Source: DATKUC01 sp964577375
Lineage (GTDB): Bacteria; Spirochaetota; Spirochaetia; DSM-27196; DATKUC01
NCBI GenBank assembly: GCA_964577375.1
Contig: CAZNYW010000010.1
Coordinates: 20,995-84,994, forward strand
Direction: 5' to 3'
DNA: 64,000 nt
Shown here in pieces: positions 16,032 through 24,081 of this stretch (positions are counted from its first letter, which is position 1; each line of letters opens with the position of its first letter). The notes under the pieces were generated by a model. The model was not told the DNA's origin, made no database searches, and was given only the letters and a program-made list of their open reading frames with translations. The translations under genes and the position numbers were made by a program.

Positions 16032-16760
16032 ATGGGTCCGTCGGTGGAGCTCAAGACGCAGATTTCACGGAAGATCGAGCAGGTCAGGGATCAGATAGAA
16101 CGGGCCGCCGCACGGTCCGGGCGAAATCCGGCACAGATCGAACTGATGGCCGTCACCAAGCTTCACCCCGCGGAGGCCGTGCAGGCTGCCGCGGAGGCTG
16201 GAATAGCGCTTTTCGGGGAAAACCGGGTGCAGGAAGCGGAGGCCAAGTACGCTTCCCTTGACTTGCACTCCAACCTCGACCTGAAGGCGAGCCTCCATCT
16301 CATTGGTCACCTCCAGCGCAATAAGGCGAAGACTGCCGCCGCGCTTTTCAGCTGCGTGCAGTCCATAGACAAACTCGAGACGGCCGAGGCCCTGGACCGG
16401 GCGGCGGCGAACCTGGGCCGCAGTATCGACATCCTTCTGGAGGTGAATACCTCTGGCGAAGAGTCCAAAAGCGGCTATCGCTCCGTAGAGCGGCTGCTCG
16501 CCGACCTGGACCGGATCTCCGATTTGCCCAGCCTGCGGATTCGCGGCCTCATGACGATAGCGCCGTATACGAGCGAGGATGCGCCGGTACGCAGGGCATT
16601 TGCGCAGCTTCGGTCGCTCTTCGAGCGCATTGCTGCGCTGGGTCAATCAGGCGCGTTCGACACGCTTTCGATGGGCATGTCGAATGATTACGTCGCGGCG
16701 ATCGAGGAGGGCTCCACGCTGGTGCGCATCGGAACGGCCATATTCGGAGAACGTTCATGA
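16032..16760 (+). CDS. yggS: YggS-family PLP homeostasis protein
   Basis: A 242-residue member of the YggS/PROSC family: a PLP-binding TIM barrel that buffers pyridoxal phosphate and has no known catalytic activity. Motifs: the PLP-binding Lys in LMAVTKLHP (K43), GENRVQEA, HLIGHLQRNKAK, LRIRGLMTIAP, and the phosphate-binding end SMGMSNDY...VRIGTAIFG. Length and order match the family. It diverges from pdxS-pdxT across 91 bases, which groups PLP synthesis and PLP homeostasis. The downstream gene overlaps its stop. Confidence 0.93.
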   Translation: MGPSVELKTQISRKIEQVRDQIERAAARSGRNPAQIELMAVTKLHPAEAVQAAAEAGIALFGENRVQEAEAKYASLDLHSNLDLKASLHLIGHLQRNKAKTAAALFSCVQSIDKLETAEALDRAAANLGRSIDILLEVNTSGEESKSGYRSVERLLADLDRISDLPSLRIRGLMTIAPYTSEDAPVRRAFAQLRSLFERIAALGQSGAFDTLSMGMSNDYVAAIEEGSTLVRIGTAIFGERS

Positions 16761-17260
16761 GAAAGGTCCTGTCGGCTCTTCGCGCTGCGCCGGTCGCCGT
16801 TCTCCTCCTGGTCCTGGCGTCGGCATCGGTTGCTGCTCAGAATACCGGCAGTGGATCGACGGCGGGTTCTACGCAGTCCGGCACCACCGGTTCGAGCGCG
16901 ACCGCTTCTACCACCCTGCAGCCCGCTCCCTATCAGCCCGATGAGTTTCCGCAGTGGGCGAGAGATCTGCGGCGGGCGGAGATAATCACCATCGGTGTCT
17001 TTCCCTTTGCATATCTTTACACCAATGCGATGTACGATCTGGGACGGTTCCTGGTGCTCACCATCGCCGGAAATCCCAACGCGAGCAACTACGCCCCCTG
17101 GTTCTTCGCTCCTCCAACGAAGCCCGGGCTGACCGACGGTGAGACGGTCGGCATTCTCGTCGGAAGCATCGGCGTGGCCGTACTGGTCGCCTTCCTCGAT
17201 TACGCGATCGGAAAGTCTCACAGAGACAACGCTTCGCAGGCCTCAGGTTCCGGCCCCTAG
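16757..17260 (+). CDS. Secreted or membrane protein of unknown function
   Basis: A 167-residue protein, not recognised. It has a signal peptide (about residues 1-27, cleavage near SVAAQ), a Ser/Thr/Gly-rich stretch to residue ~55, a weakly hydrophobic middle (ITIGVFPFAYLYTNAMYDLGRF), and a strong transmembrane helix near residues 129-150, followed by a short charged tail. This suggests an envelope protein with its C-terminus anchored in the inner membrane. The ATG overlaps the yggS stop (ATGA) and GGAG lies 8 bases upstream; rluD follows after 5 bases. Confidence 0.7.
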   Translation: MRKVLSALRAAPVAVLLLVLASASVAAQNTGSGSTAGSTQSGTTGSSATASTTLQPAPYQPDEFPQWARDLRRAEIITIGVFPFAYLYTNAMYDLGRFLVLTIAGNPNASNYAPWFFAPPTKPGLTDGETVGILVGSIGVAVLVAFLDYAIGKSHRDNASQASGSGP

Positions 17261-17265
17261 ACCCC

Positions 17266-18186
17266 ATGCCGGAATGGAGCGGTATTGTCGGGGAAGGTTT
17301 CGACGGCTCCCGTGTCGATTCCTACCTCACCGGCCAGGCGGCCGGATTGACGCGAAGCCAGCTGCAGCAGCGAAATCCTCTCTTCTTTGTCAATGACAGA
17401 CAGGTCAAGGCATCTCATCGCCTACGGGCGGGCGATCGCCTGCTCGTACGATACGATTCACCGCCGGCGGTGGAGGTGTCTGCCGAGCAGACGCCGCTCG
17501 ACATCCTCTATGAAGACGAATCGGTGATCGTCCTGAACAAGCCGGCGGGAATGGTGGTTCATCCTGCGCACGGGAATTTTCACGGAACGCTGATGCAGGG
17601 CCTCCTTTACTACCTCGCCGGACTGGACCGCCGATTCGAGGGCTCTCCCTACCACGACCGCCCCGGAATCGTCCACCGCCTGGACAAGGACACTTCGGGC
17701 GTCCTCATTGCCGCGAAGAACCCGGAAGCGCTCGAACAGCTTGCGGGCCAGTTCCGCGCAAGAACTACGAAGAAAGTCTATCTGGCGGTCGTCAAGGGTG
17801 TTCCACGGAACAGACGGGGCGTCATCGACGGAAACATCCGGCGCGACCCGGCTCATCGCAAGCGATTCGAAGTCTCGGAGAACCGCGGCAAGCCGAGCCG
17901 GACACGCTATCGTGTTGTCCGCGAGCTCGGCGGGTATTCACTTCTCGAGCTGCGCCCGGTCACCGGAAGAACTCACCAGCTGCGAGTCCACCTGAAACAC
18001 ATCGGAACACCGGTGCTCGGTGACCCAATATACGGCAGGCGGGACACGAACTTTCCCGATCTCGAGCTCATGCTGCACGCTTACCGGCTCACCATCACCA
18101 CGCCCGACGGGATCACCCGTACCTACCGGGCGCCGCTTCCCGAACGTTTCCGCAGATTTCTCGCCGCTGTGCGATCGAAGCGGTAG
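17266..18186 (+). CDS. rluD: RluA-family 23S rRNA pseudouridine synthase
   Basis: A 306-residue pseudouridine synthase. An S4 RNA-binding domain occupies residues ~12-65 (DGSRVDSYLTGQ...LTRSQLQQ), followed by the catalytic domain with the RluA signature HRLDKDTSG and catalytic Asp (D140). LRPVTGRTHQLRVHL and the ending motif GDPIYG follow. S4 plus this length fits RluD, which modifies helix 69 of 23S rRNA, though RluA relatives with other targets are possible. The end of the gene faces the minus-strand MBL-fold gene across 10 bases. Confidence 0.9.
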   Translation: MPEWSGIVGEGFDGSRVDSYLTGQAAGLTRSQLQQRNPLFFVNDRQVKASHRLRAGDRLLVRYDSPPAVEVSAEQTPLDILYEDESVIVLNKPAGMVVHPAHGNFHGTLMQGLLYYLAGLDRRFEGSPYHDRPGIVHRLDKDTSGVLIAAKNPEALEQLAGQFRARTTKKVYLAVVKGVPRNRRGVIDGNIRRDPAHRKRFEVSENRGKPSRTRYRVVRELGGYSLLELRPVTGRTHQLRVHLKHIGTPVLGDPIYGRRDTNFPDLELMLHAYRLTITTPDGITRTYRAPLPERFRRFLAAVRSKR

Positions 18187-18196
18187 GGACGGTTGT

Positions 18197-18772
18197 CTAC
18201 AGCGAGGCTTCCTCGATCAGATCAGGATTGGTGAGCGCTTCCACGGTCAGCGTCGAAGGAGGCCCCTCGGTCGGCAGGATTATGGTGCCGGGCGGCAGTG
18301 TGAGTATCTTCTCGCGAAGATCGGATATCAGAAGCGCGTGAGCAAAGGGGTTTACCGTTTCGCCGACGCGGCCCGCGCTCATGATCTCGCCAACGAAGAG
18401 CATCCCGCCGATCCGGTAGATCAGGGCGTCGCTCCAGTAGCCGGAGAGGGGAATCGGCACCACCTCGAGCCCGGATGCCTGAAACTGCTTTGCGTTCGCG
18501 ACGGGTACGGCTTCGTGCTCCAGCACCTGCGGGTTTGCCGCATAGATTTTCGCGTCGTAGATTCGTAGGAGCGTCCGGATGCCCCCGAGGTGAGCCTCCG
18601 TTTCGTGAGTCACCAGAATCGAGCGGATGTAGAGGCCGAGACGCTCGACCGCCTCGAGCAGCGGAACGTCCATCACCGCCGGATCCACAATCAGTGCCTC
18701 TCGGCCGCCCTCGGGCGCCACGACGTAGACATTCGAAAGACTTCCGGGAGAAAAATGGTAGAGCAGATTCAT
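18197..18772 (-). CDS. Metallo-beta-lactamase-fold protein with decayed metal site
   Basis: A 191-residue protein with the layout of a small MBL-fold hydrolase: SLSNVYVV, ALIVDPA, the VTHETEAHLGGI turn, the LFVGEIMSAGRVG strand and the ILPTEGPPSTL end. The metal ligands are mostly lost. The HxHxDH motif reads H56-E-T-E-A-H61, so its second His is Thr and its Asp is Ala. The His of the PGH motif appears to be Ser110, the bridging Asp is E129 and the last His is E169. Hydrolase activity by the usual mechanism is unlikely; a binding or structural role is more plausible. Its ATG overlaps the stop of the pentapeptide gene. Confidence 0.78.
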   Translation of the reverse strand: MNLLYHFSPGSLSNVYVVAPEGGREALIVDPAVMDVPLLEAVERLGLYIRSILVTHETEAHLGGIRTLLRIYDAKIYAANPQVLEHEAVPVANAKQFQASGLEVVPIPLSGYWSDALIYRIGGMLFVGEIMSAGRVGETVNPFAHALLISDLREKILTLPPGTIILPTEGPPSTLTVEALTNPDLIEEASL

Positions 18773-19371
18773 ATCTCGCTTCTCCTGCTCTCACCGAATA
18801 TCGCATCCTCCGTGTTCGAGTACTTGAAATCCACCTCCTGGCTCGAGCAGTCGGTGAAATCGGTGCCCTTCAGGTTGCAGTCGGTGAAACGAACCCGCTC
18901 GAAATTCGCTCCGATGAAGCGCGAATGCATGAGATCCGAGTCACTGAAATCCGAGTCGCGTATGGTACAGCGGTTGAAGTTGTTCTGAGCAAGAGTGCTG
19001 CCACTCATGTCGACGCCGGAAAGATCGGAAAGAGCGAAGAGACAATTCTGATAGGTGCCTGCCTTCAGGCTGCAGTCGACAAAGGTGGAAGAGGCGAAGA
19101 AGCAGAGCAGGAAGGTGCATTCGGCAAAGGTAGCCTTGCGGAATGCACCGTACGAAAAGTCGCAGCCCTGAAATACCCTTCCCGAAAAACTGCAACCGTC
19201 GAAGGAAAGGTGGGAAAGGCTCAGGTTTTCCACGCGTCCCGGCCCCTCGAACAGCTCGGGGATACGCGCAAGATAACCGTCGCGGTCCTCCACGTGGACG
19301 CCGCATCGGTCCGAACCGGTAAGCGCAAAGTTGGTGCATCCCTCCACCGAACAGGGATCGATTGCAAACAT
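18769..19371 (-). CDS. Pentapeptide-repeat protein with N-terminal Cys/His cluster
   Basis: A 200-residue protein. Residues ~48-195 are built of five-residue repeats with Phe/Leu in the centre (SFSGRVFQGCDFSYGAF..., SDFSDSDLMHSRF), predicting a right-handed quadrilateral beta-helix. The first 26 residues hold C7, C12, C23 and H26, a likely zinc site. The start at 19371 is chosen because the -10 box of a good promoter ends seven bases before it; the open frame runs on to 19590 but would overlap the divergent gene. Function unknown; some relatives mimic DNA, but this is not shown here. Coupled to the MBL-fold gene. Confidence 0.8.
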   Translation of the reverse strand: MFAIDPCSVEGCTNFALTGSDRCGVHVEDRDGYLARIPELFEGPGRVENLSLSHLSFDGCSFSGRVFQGCDFSYGAFRKATFAECTFLLCFFASSTFVDCSLKAGTYQNCLFALSDLSGVDMSGSTLAQNNFNRCTIRDSDFSDSDLMHSRFIGANFERVRFTDCNLKGTDFTDCSSQEVDFKYSNTEDAIFGESRRSEI

Positions 19372-19378
19372 TGAACAC

Positions 19379-19407
19379 ACTCTATCCGGTCCGGCGGTTC
19401 CTGTGAA
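19379..19407 (-). promoter_or_regulatory. Predicted leaderless promoter of the pentapeptide-repeat gene
   Basis: On the minus strand TTCACA (19402-19407), a 17-base spacer and TAGAGT (19379-19384), then seven bases to the ATG. The two boxes are identical to those predicted for yggS. Confidence 0.5.
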
Positions 19408-19423
19408 GTATCGGCGCCGGTTG

Positions 19424-19452
19424 TTGATGCCCGACCGGACATGGGTTAGAAT
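19424..19452 (+). promoter_or_regulatory. Predicted leaderless promoter of the zinc-ribbon gene
   Basis: TTGATG (19424-19429), a 17-base spacer and TAGAAT (19447-19452), then six bases to the ATG at 19459. No Shine-Dalgarno sequence fits in between. Confidence 0.55.
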
Positions 19453-19458
19453 CCGACT

Positions 19459-19782
19459 ATGTCCAATTGCTATGCGTGCGGTGCATCGCTCGAGGAGCTC
19501 GGACGCGTGTACCGGTCGACGCTCTGCCCTTCCTGCGGCAAGGAGGTGCACGCCTGCCTGAATTGCCGGTTCTACGAGCCGGGCGCTCACTGGGACTGCC
19601 GCGAAACAATCTCAGAGCCGGTGCGCGACAAGGACCGCGCCAACTTCTGCGACTTCTTCATGCTCGCATCCGGTGGTGCACGGAACCCGGGTTCCAGCAA
19701 ACCGGGGGGCAAACCCACCGGTGCACCGGACAGGTCGGAGAGCGCGAGGACGAACTTTGACAACCTCTTCGGTAATGACTGA
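19459..19782 (+). CDS. Small cysteine-rich zinc-ribbon protein
   Basis: A 107-residue protein with eight cysteines in its first 64 residues: pairs C4-x2-C7, C23-x2-C26 and C33-x2-C36, then C47 and C64. This suggests two zinc ribbons. The remaining ~40 residues are Gly/Pro/Ser-rich and probably disordered, ending in the small motif TNFDNLFGND. No family name was recognised and function is unknown; nucleic acid or protein binding is likely for such folds. The end overlaps the start of murI by 8 bases. Confidence 0.75.
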   Translation: MSNCYACGASLEELGRVYRSTLCPSCGKEVHACLNCRFYEPGAHWDCRETISEPVRDKDRANFCDFFMLASGGARNPGSSKPGGKPTGAPDRSESARTNFDNLFGND

Positions 19783-20629
19783 ACGTCCAATTGCTTTTTT
19801 CGATTCCGGAGTCGGCGGTCTTCCCTATTACGCGTGGGCGGCGGAACAGCTTCCGGGCGAGCGGTTCGTCTATTTGGCCGATACCGCGGGGTTCCCCTAC
19901 GGCGAAAAATCGGTCGGTGAGGTCGAGCAGATCGTGATATCGGCAGCCGGAAGACTTATCGACGCCGTGCATCCGAAAGCCGTAGTCGTCGCCTGCAACA
20001 CAGCGTCGGTCGTCGCGCTCGAATCGCTGCGAAAAACCTACAACCTTCCATTCATCGGCGTGGTTCCCGCGGTGAAGCCGGCCGCGAAGCTCTCGAAGAA
20101 TCGAAGCATCGCTCTGTTCGCGACTGCGAGAACCGTCGGCGACGGCTATACGGATAGCCTCATCCGGGAGTTTGCCGGCGACTGCAGCGTCGCTCGGGTC
20201 GCCGATGGAGAGCTTGTACGCTTCGTCGAACAGCGCATCTTTTCGGCTGACCCTGGGGAACGCCGAGCAGCGGTCGCCAGGGCAACGGCAGCTGCGGCAC
20301 CCACGCTTGCACGTTCCCGGGTCGATGTGGTGGTGCTTGGCTGCACGCACTTCGTCTATCTCGCGAAAGAGATCGGGGAGGTGTTCGGAGACGCCGTTCA
20401 GGTTCTCGATTCGCGCGAAGGCGTCTGCCGGCAGCTCGAGAGGGTGATCGGCAAGCCTGCGACCTCTCGCGGCGGTACTTCCGAGCCGCAGTCGGTCTTC
20501 TACGTGACGGGCTTTTCCGGCGCCGACAACGCCTCTGAAGAGAAAGCGCGCTACCGGGAGTTCGCGGCCCGTTTCGGACTCGCGTACGGCGGCGTTATCG
20601 GTCGCGCTCTCCAGCCGACGACCCCATGA
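19775..20629 (+). CDS. murI: Glutamate racemase
   Basis: Converts L- to D-glutamate for peptidoglycan. The 284-residue product has the opening FFDSGVGGLPYY, catalytic Cys C74 in VVACNTAS and catalytic Cys C190 in LGCTHF, in the expected order. The GVVPAVKPA stretch replaces the usual GVIEPA. The ATG at 19775 is chosen because the FDSGVGG motif then lies near the N-terminus; the open frame extends further upstream but into the zinc-ribbon gene. It overlaps both neighbours. Confidence 0.93.
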   Translation: MTERPIAFFDSGVGGLPYYAWAAEQLPGERFVYLADTAGFPYGEKSVGEVEQIVISAAGRLIDAVHPKAVVVACNTASVVALESLRKTYNLPFIGVVPAVKPAAKLSKNRSIALFATARTVGDGYTDSLIREFAGDCSVARVADGELVRFVEQRIFSADPGERRAAVARATAAAAPTLARSRVDVVVLGCTHFVYLAKEIGEVFGDAVQVLDSREGVCRQLERVIGKPATSRGGTSEPQSVFYVTGFSGADNASEEKARYREFAARFGLAYGGVIGRALQPTTP

Positions 20630-22989
20630 ACGAACATACGCTCAAACTGCTCCAGTTCGACCGCATCCGCGATGAGCTTTGCGGCTACGCGCTGACCGAA
20701 GGTGCGCGAAAGAGCATTCGCGAGTCCGGCTTCTTCACCGAGCCCGAAACGCTCGCCGAACGCCTGTCGCTCGCCGTGGCCCTGCGGCGATGCCTCGAAC
20801 GTATCGACGAGCTTCCGGCGCTCACTTTCCCCGACATCGAAGAGCTTCTCCCGCGCCTTTCGAAGGAGGGAACCGTTCTGGAGGCGCCGGAACTGAAATC
20901 GCTCAGCAGCTATATTGCATCGGCACTGACGCTGAGGAGGACGATTGTCGAGGGTGCCGAAGACGGGAATCTGCGCGCTCTCGCCGGAGAGATGCCCGAC
21001 GTTCGCTCGGTGTGCGTGAAAATAGACCGGCTGATAGACGAGCAGGGCGAGCTCAAGGAACGGGAAATCCCCGAGCTTCGAAATCTGCGCAGCCGCATTC
21101 GCGGAATCCAGGAAGAGATACGCAACCTCTCGGGCAGCTACCTGTCGCGCAACGATTACCAGGGCTACTGGAACTCCGATGTCGCAACGGTGAAAGACGG
21201 CCGCACGGTGCTCCCGCTGAAGGCGCAGTTCAAGGGGCGAATCACTGGAATCGTACACGAGACATCCGCCACCGGAGCGACCCTGTTCATCGAGCCGACG
21301 GAGCTGCTCGACAGAAACAACGATCTGGTGCAGATGGATGCCCGCTACCGTCAGGAGGTGCTCCGGATCGTACGGGAGCTCACGCGCGAGGTTGCCCGCT
21401 CACTGCCGGAGATCGAACAGCTGCTCGCGGTTATGACCGGGATCGACTGCCTCTACGCGCGGGCGCGCTATGCACACCTTCACACCTGCTCGGCGGCGCG
21501 GCCTTCACCGGCTCCGGAGGACGGGCTGGTGCTTATGGGAGCACGACATCCGCTTCTTGGGCGGAACGTCGTTCCCATTGACGTCATAATCGATAACGAG
21601 AGCAGAATCCTCATAATTACGGGTCCCAACACCGGCGGCAAGACAGTTTCACTGAAAACCGCGGGCCTTCTTGCAATGATGAACCAGTTTGCGATGGAGA
21701 TACCTGCCGGTGAAGGTTCCACCATGCCGATCTACGACGATGTGTGGGCCGATATCGGGGACGAGCAGTCGCTCGAGCAGTCCCTCTCGACATTTTCAGG
21801 CCACATGCACAATATCTCCCTCATTCTCCGTAACGCGACTCCCGGGTCCCTCATCCTGCTCGACGAGCTCGGCTCGGGAACCGATCCGGAAGAGGGGTCC
21901 GCGCTCGCCATGGCCTTTCTCGACCGCCTTCTTCGCATGAACGTTCACGCGCTCATCACGACGCACCACAGCATCCTCAAGAACTACGGCTACACCCGCT
22001 CCGGTGTCAGGAACGCATCGATGGAGTTCGACGGCGGCAACCTGAAGCCGACCTATCGCATTCTTCTCGGCGTTCCCGGCTCAAGCCACGCGATCGACAT
22101 CGCGAGACGGAGCGGGATTCCCCGTTCGGTGGTCGACGCAGCGCGGCGCTATCTCCACGATGAGCAGACCGACGCCGCAGGCCTCATCCGCCGCCTGACC
22201 CGCAAGGAACAGGACATCCACCGCCGCCACCGGCAGCTTGACGAGGAGCTCTCCGGCGTGGAGGCACGGCGCGCCGAGCTCGAACGGCGCGAGGAGGATC
22301 TTCGCGAGCGTGAGCTCCAGGTTCGCAAGGGCGCGGTCACCGACCTCGACCGTTTCGTCTCCGAGACACGCAGGAGACTCGAACGACTGGTCAAAGATCT
22401 GCGCGAGGGAGAGCTGACCCGGGAGAAGACACGAAGCGTCAAGGCGTTCATGGACGAGCTGTCGGCGACTGTCGACGAAGAGGCGGAAAAGATCAGCCGC
22501 TCGAGGCGCGCACGGAGTGCTGAGCCTCCGGGCGGCCTCGAGGAAGGCGTCGAGGTGATTCTCGACCGGCAGGGAAAACGGGGCACCATCGTCCGGAAGG
22601 GACGCGGTGATACCTGGGTGGTCGCCGTTGGGGCAATGAAGCTCAGCGTTCCTGCAGGTGAGCTGCGCACCGTCGAAACGCCCCGCGAAGCTCCGCGTGA
22701 CATCGCGACGGTCGATCTCAGCACTCTTTCTACGGGCGATGCCGCCGTGCTCGAGCTCGACGTTCGCGGAATGCGGCTCGAGGAGGCGACGACTGCCGTT
22801 GAACGGCAGATCGACCGCGCCCTCATCCAGGGAATCTCGCGTTTCGGAATTATCCACGGAAAGGGGGAGGGCGTCCTCCAGCGGGGAATTCACGAATACC
22901 TCCGCGATGCGGCGGCGGTGGAGGAGTTTCACTTCGCCCGCCCGGAGGAGGGCGGTTTCGGCAAGACCGAGGTACAGCTGCGTGCCTGA
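20626..22989 (+). CDS. mutS2: MutS2 DNA/ribosome-associated ATPase with Smr domain
   Basis: A 787-residue MutS2. It has the clamp/coiled-coil core, the ABC ATPase with Walker A ITGPNTGGKT (about 332-340), Walker B ILLDELGSGTDPEEG, a charged coiled coil (~520-620), a KOW-like segment, and the C-terminal Smr domain (LDVRGMRLEEA...IIHGKGEGVL). MutS2 proteins suppress homologous recombination and also act on collided ribosomes in Bacillus; which role applies here is unknown. It lacks the mismatch-recognition domain of MutS1, as expected. The ATG overlaps the murI stop (ATGA). Confidence 0.95.
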   Translation: MNEHTLKLLQFDRIRDELCGYALTEGARKSIRESGFFTEPETLAERLSLAVALRRCLERIDELPALTFPDIEELLPRLSKEGTVLEAPELKSLSSYIASALTLRRTIVEGAEDGNLRALAGEMPDVRSVCVKIDRLIDEQGELKEREIPELRNLRSRIRGIQEEIRNLSGSYLSRNDYQGYWNSDVATVKDGRTVLPLKAQFKGRITGIVHETSATGATLFIEPTELLDRNNDLVQMDARYRQEVLRIVRELTREVARSLPEIEQLLAVMTGIDCLYARARYAHLHTCSAARPSPAPEDGLVLMGARHPLLGRNVVPIDVIIDNESRILIITGPNTGGKTVSLKTAGLLAMMNQFAMEIPAGEGSTMPIYDDVWADIGDEQSLEQSLSTFSGHMHNISLILRNATPGSLILLDELGSGTDPEEGSALAMAFLDRLLRMNVHALITTHHSILKNYGYTRSGVRNASMEFDGGNLKPTYRILLGVPGSSHAIDIARRSGIPRSVVDAARRYLHDEQTDAAGLIRRLTRKEQDIHRRHRQLDEELSGVEARRAELERREEDLRERELQVRKGAVTDLDRFVSETRRRLERLVKDLREGELTREKTRSVKAFMDELSATVDEEAEKISRSRRARSAEPPGGLEEGVEVILDRQGKRGTIVRKGRGDTWVVAVGAMKLSVPAGELRTVETPREAPRDIATVDLSTLSTGDAAVLELDVRGMRLEEATTAVERQIDRALIQGISRFGIIHGKGEGVLQRGIHEYLRDAAAVEEFHFARPEEGGFGKTEVQLRA

Positions 22990-23020
22990 AACAGTGCCGC
23001 CCGCGGAGCGCCACGCTGCC

Positions 23021-23049
23021 TTGAATAAGCAGACCGCTCCCGGTAAGAT
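23021..23049 (+). promoter_or_regulatory. Possible promoter of the lipoprotein gene
   Basis: TTGAAT (23021-23026), a 17-base spacer and TAAGAT (23044-23049). The ATG at 23060 would follow a leader of only about four bases. Weaker than the other sites. Confidence 0.35.
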
Positions 23050-23059
23050 GCCTGAGTAC

Positions 23060-23665
23060 ATGAAAAAGATAGTGATCGGCCCGCTCCTGCTGCTTCTGGC
23101 TTCCTGTGTTTCCGTGGACACCACCGTTCAGCTTTCGGCTGACGGGTCGGGTCAGGTTTCTCTTACCTACACCGTCTCGCGGATGGTCGCCAATCTGGGT
23201 TCAGTCGACAAGGAATGGCAGAAGCTTCCGCTTCCCATAAACGAGGCCGACTTTCGCCGGCAGGTGTCCAATTCTCCCGGAATCACGCTGTCGGACTACT
23301 CCCAGAGTGAAGACTCCAAGAACATTACGATCAAAGCGACACTGGCCTTCACCAGTATAAACGCCCTGAACCAGTTCTACTCCCCGGGTGAGACGGGAAT
23401 TTCGCTCAATCAGAGCGGCGGAGATACCGTATACCGCCAGGTGATTTTCCAGGGTTTTCCCGACGGAGTGGACCAGCAGACGAAAGACTTTGCCGACGCC
23501 TTCTTTACCGATTACCACCTGAAGTTCACGCTCTCGGCACCGAGGGCGATCAAGAGCGCCAGCGCCGGCACGATTTCGCAGGATCGGCGACGGGTCACCT
23601 ACGAGCTACCCGTGCTGCAGCTTCTCGACCAGAAAACGCCGCTGATATGGACCGTTACATGGTAG
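23060..23665 (+). CDS. Lipoprotein of unknown function
   Basis: A 201-residue protein starting with a lipoprotein signal peptide; the lipobox is LLASC with Cys at residue 16. The mature part is rich in beta-strand-like sequence (VDTTVQLSADGSGQVSLTYTV) and has no extra Cys. No family was recognised. An alternative ATG at 23048 would add four residues; neither start has a good ribosome site. The next gene begins three bases after its stop. Confidence 0.75.
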   Translation: MKKIVIGPLLLLLASCVSVDTTVQLSADGSGQVSLTYTVSRMVANLGSVDKEWQKLPLPINEADFRRQVSNSPGITLSDYSQSEDSKNITIKATLAFTSINALNQFYSPGETGISLNQSGGDTVYRQVIFQGFPDGVDQQTKDFADAFFTDYHLKFTLSAPRAIKSASAGTISQDRRRVTYELPVLQLLDQKTPLIWTVTW

Positions 23666-23668
23666 AGC

Positions 23669-24067
23669 ATGCGTCATCCTCGACTTGCAGAGTTCGAACG
23701 AAAACTGAAGGCGCTTTTCGACTCGGTCGATGAGTACCTCGAATCGCAATACGGTTCGCTCTATCCTCTCCACCCGGCCCGTGCACCGGAGGGTACGACC
23801 TCGAACCGCGAGCAGGACGGGCTTTTCAACGTGGGAGCGTCTTTTTCGCCCGGTTACGGCTCGCAGCTGGGAAAGGGATACGTCATCGAAGTGCGGATGG
23901 TTACGCTCTCCCACATCTCGAGCGACGTGCGGGAGACAGTAACCGAAGAGGCTGTACGGCTGGTGCAGGAGAAGCTTCCGGAGTATTTTCCCGACCGCAA
24001 CCTTCGCGTAAGCCGGGAGGAGAACATTTTCAAGATTCATGGTGACATATCGCTCGGACGCCTGTAA
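23669..24067 (+). CDS. Conserved-looking small protein of unknown function
   Basis: A 132-residue soluble protein with no signal peptide and no recognised family. It starts with an amphipathic helix (EFERKLKALFDSVDEYLE), a Pro-containing stretch (YGSLYPLHPARAP), then what look like three beta-strands and a helix (GYVIEVRMVTLSHISS, TVTEEAVRLVQEKL). It follows the lipoprotein gene closely, so they may share a transcript. Codon use matches the neighbours, which supports a real gene. Confidence 0.7.
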   Translation: MRHPRLAEFERKLKALFDSVDEYLESQYGSLYPLHPARAPEGTTSNREQDGLFNVGASFSPGYGSQLGKGYVIEVRMVTLSHISSDVRETVTEEAVRLVQEKLPEYFPDRNLRVSREENIFKIHGDISLGRL

Positions 24068-24081
24068 GCGGTGGGCGCGGG

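Noticed and set aside
19372..19590. Longer N-terminus for the pentapeptide-repeat protein
   Set aside because: It overlaps the divergent zinc-ribbon gene, and the promoter at 19379-19407 would lie inside it.
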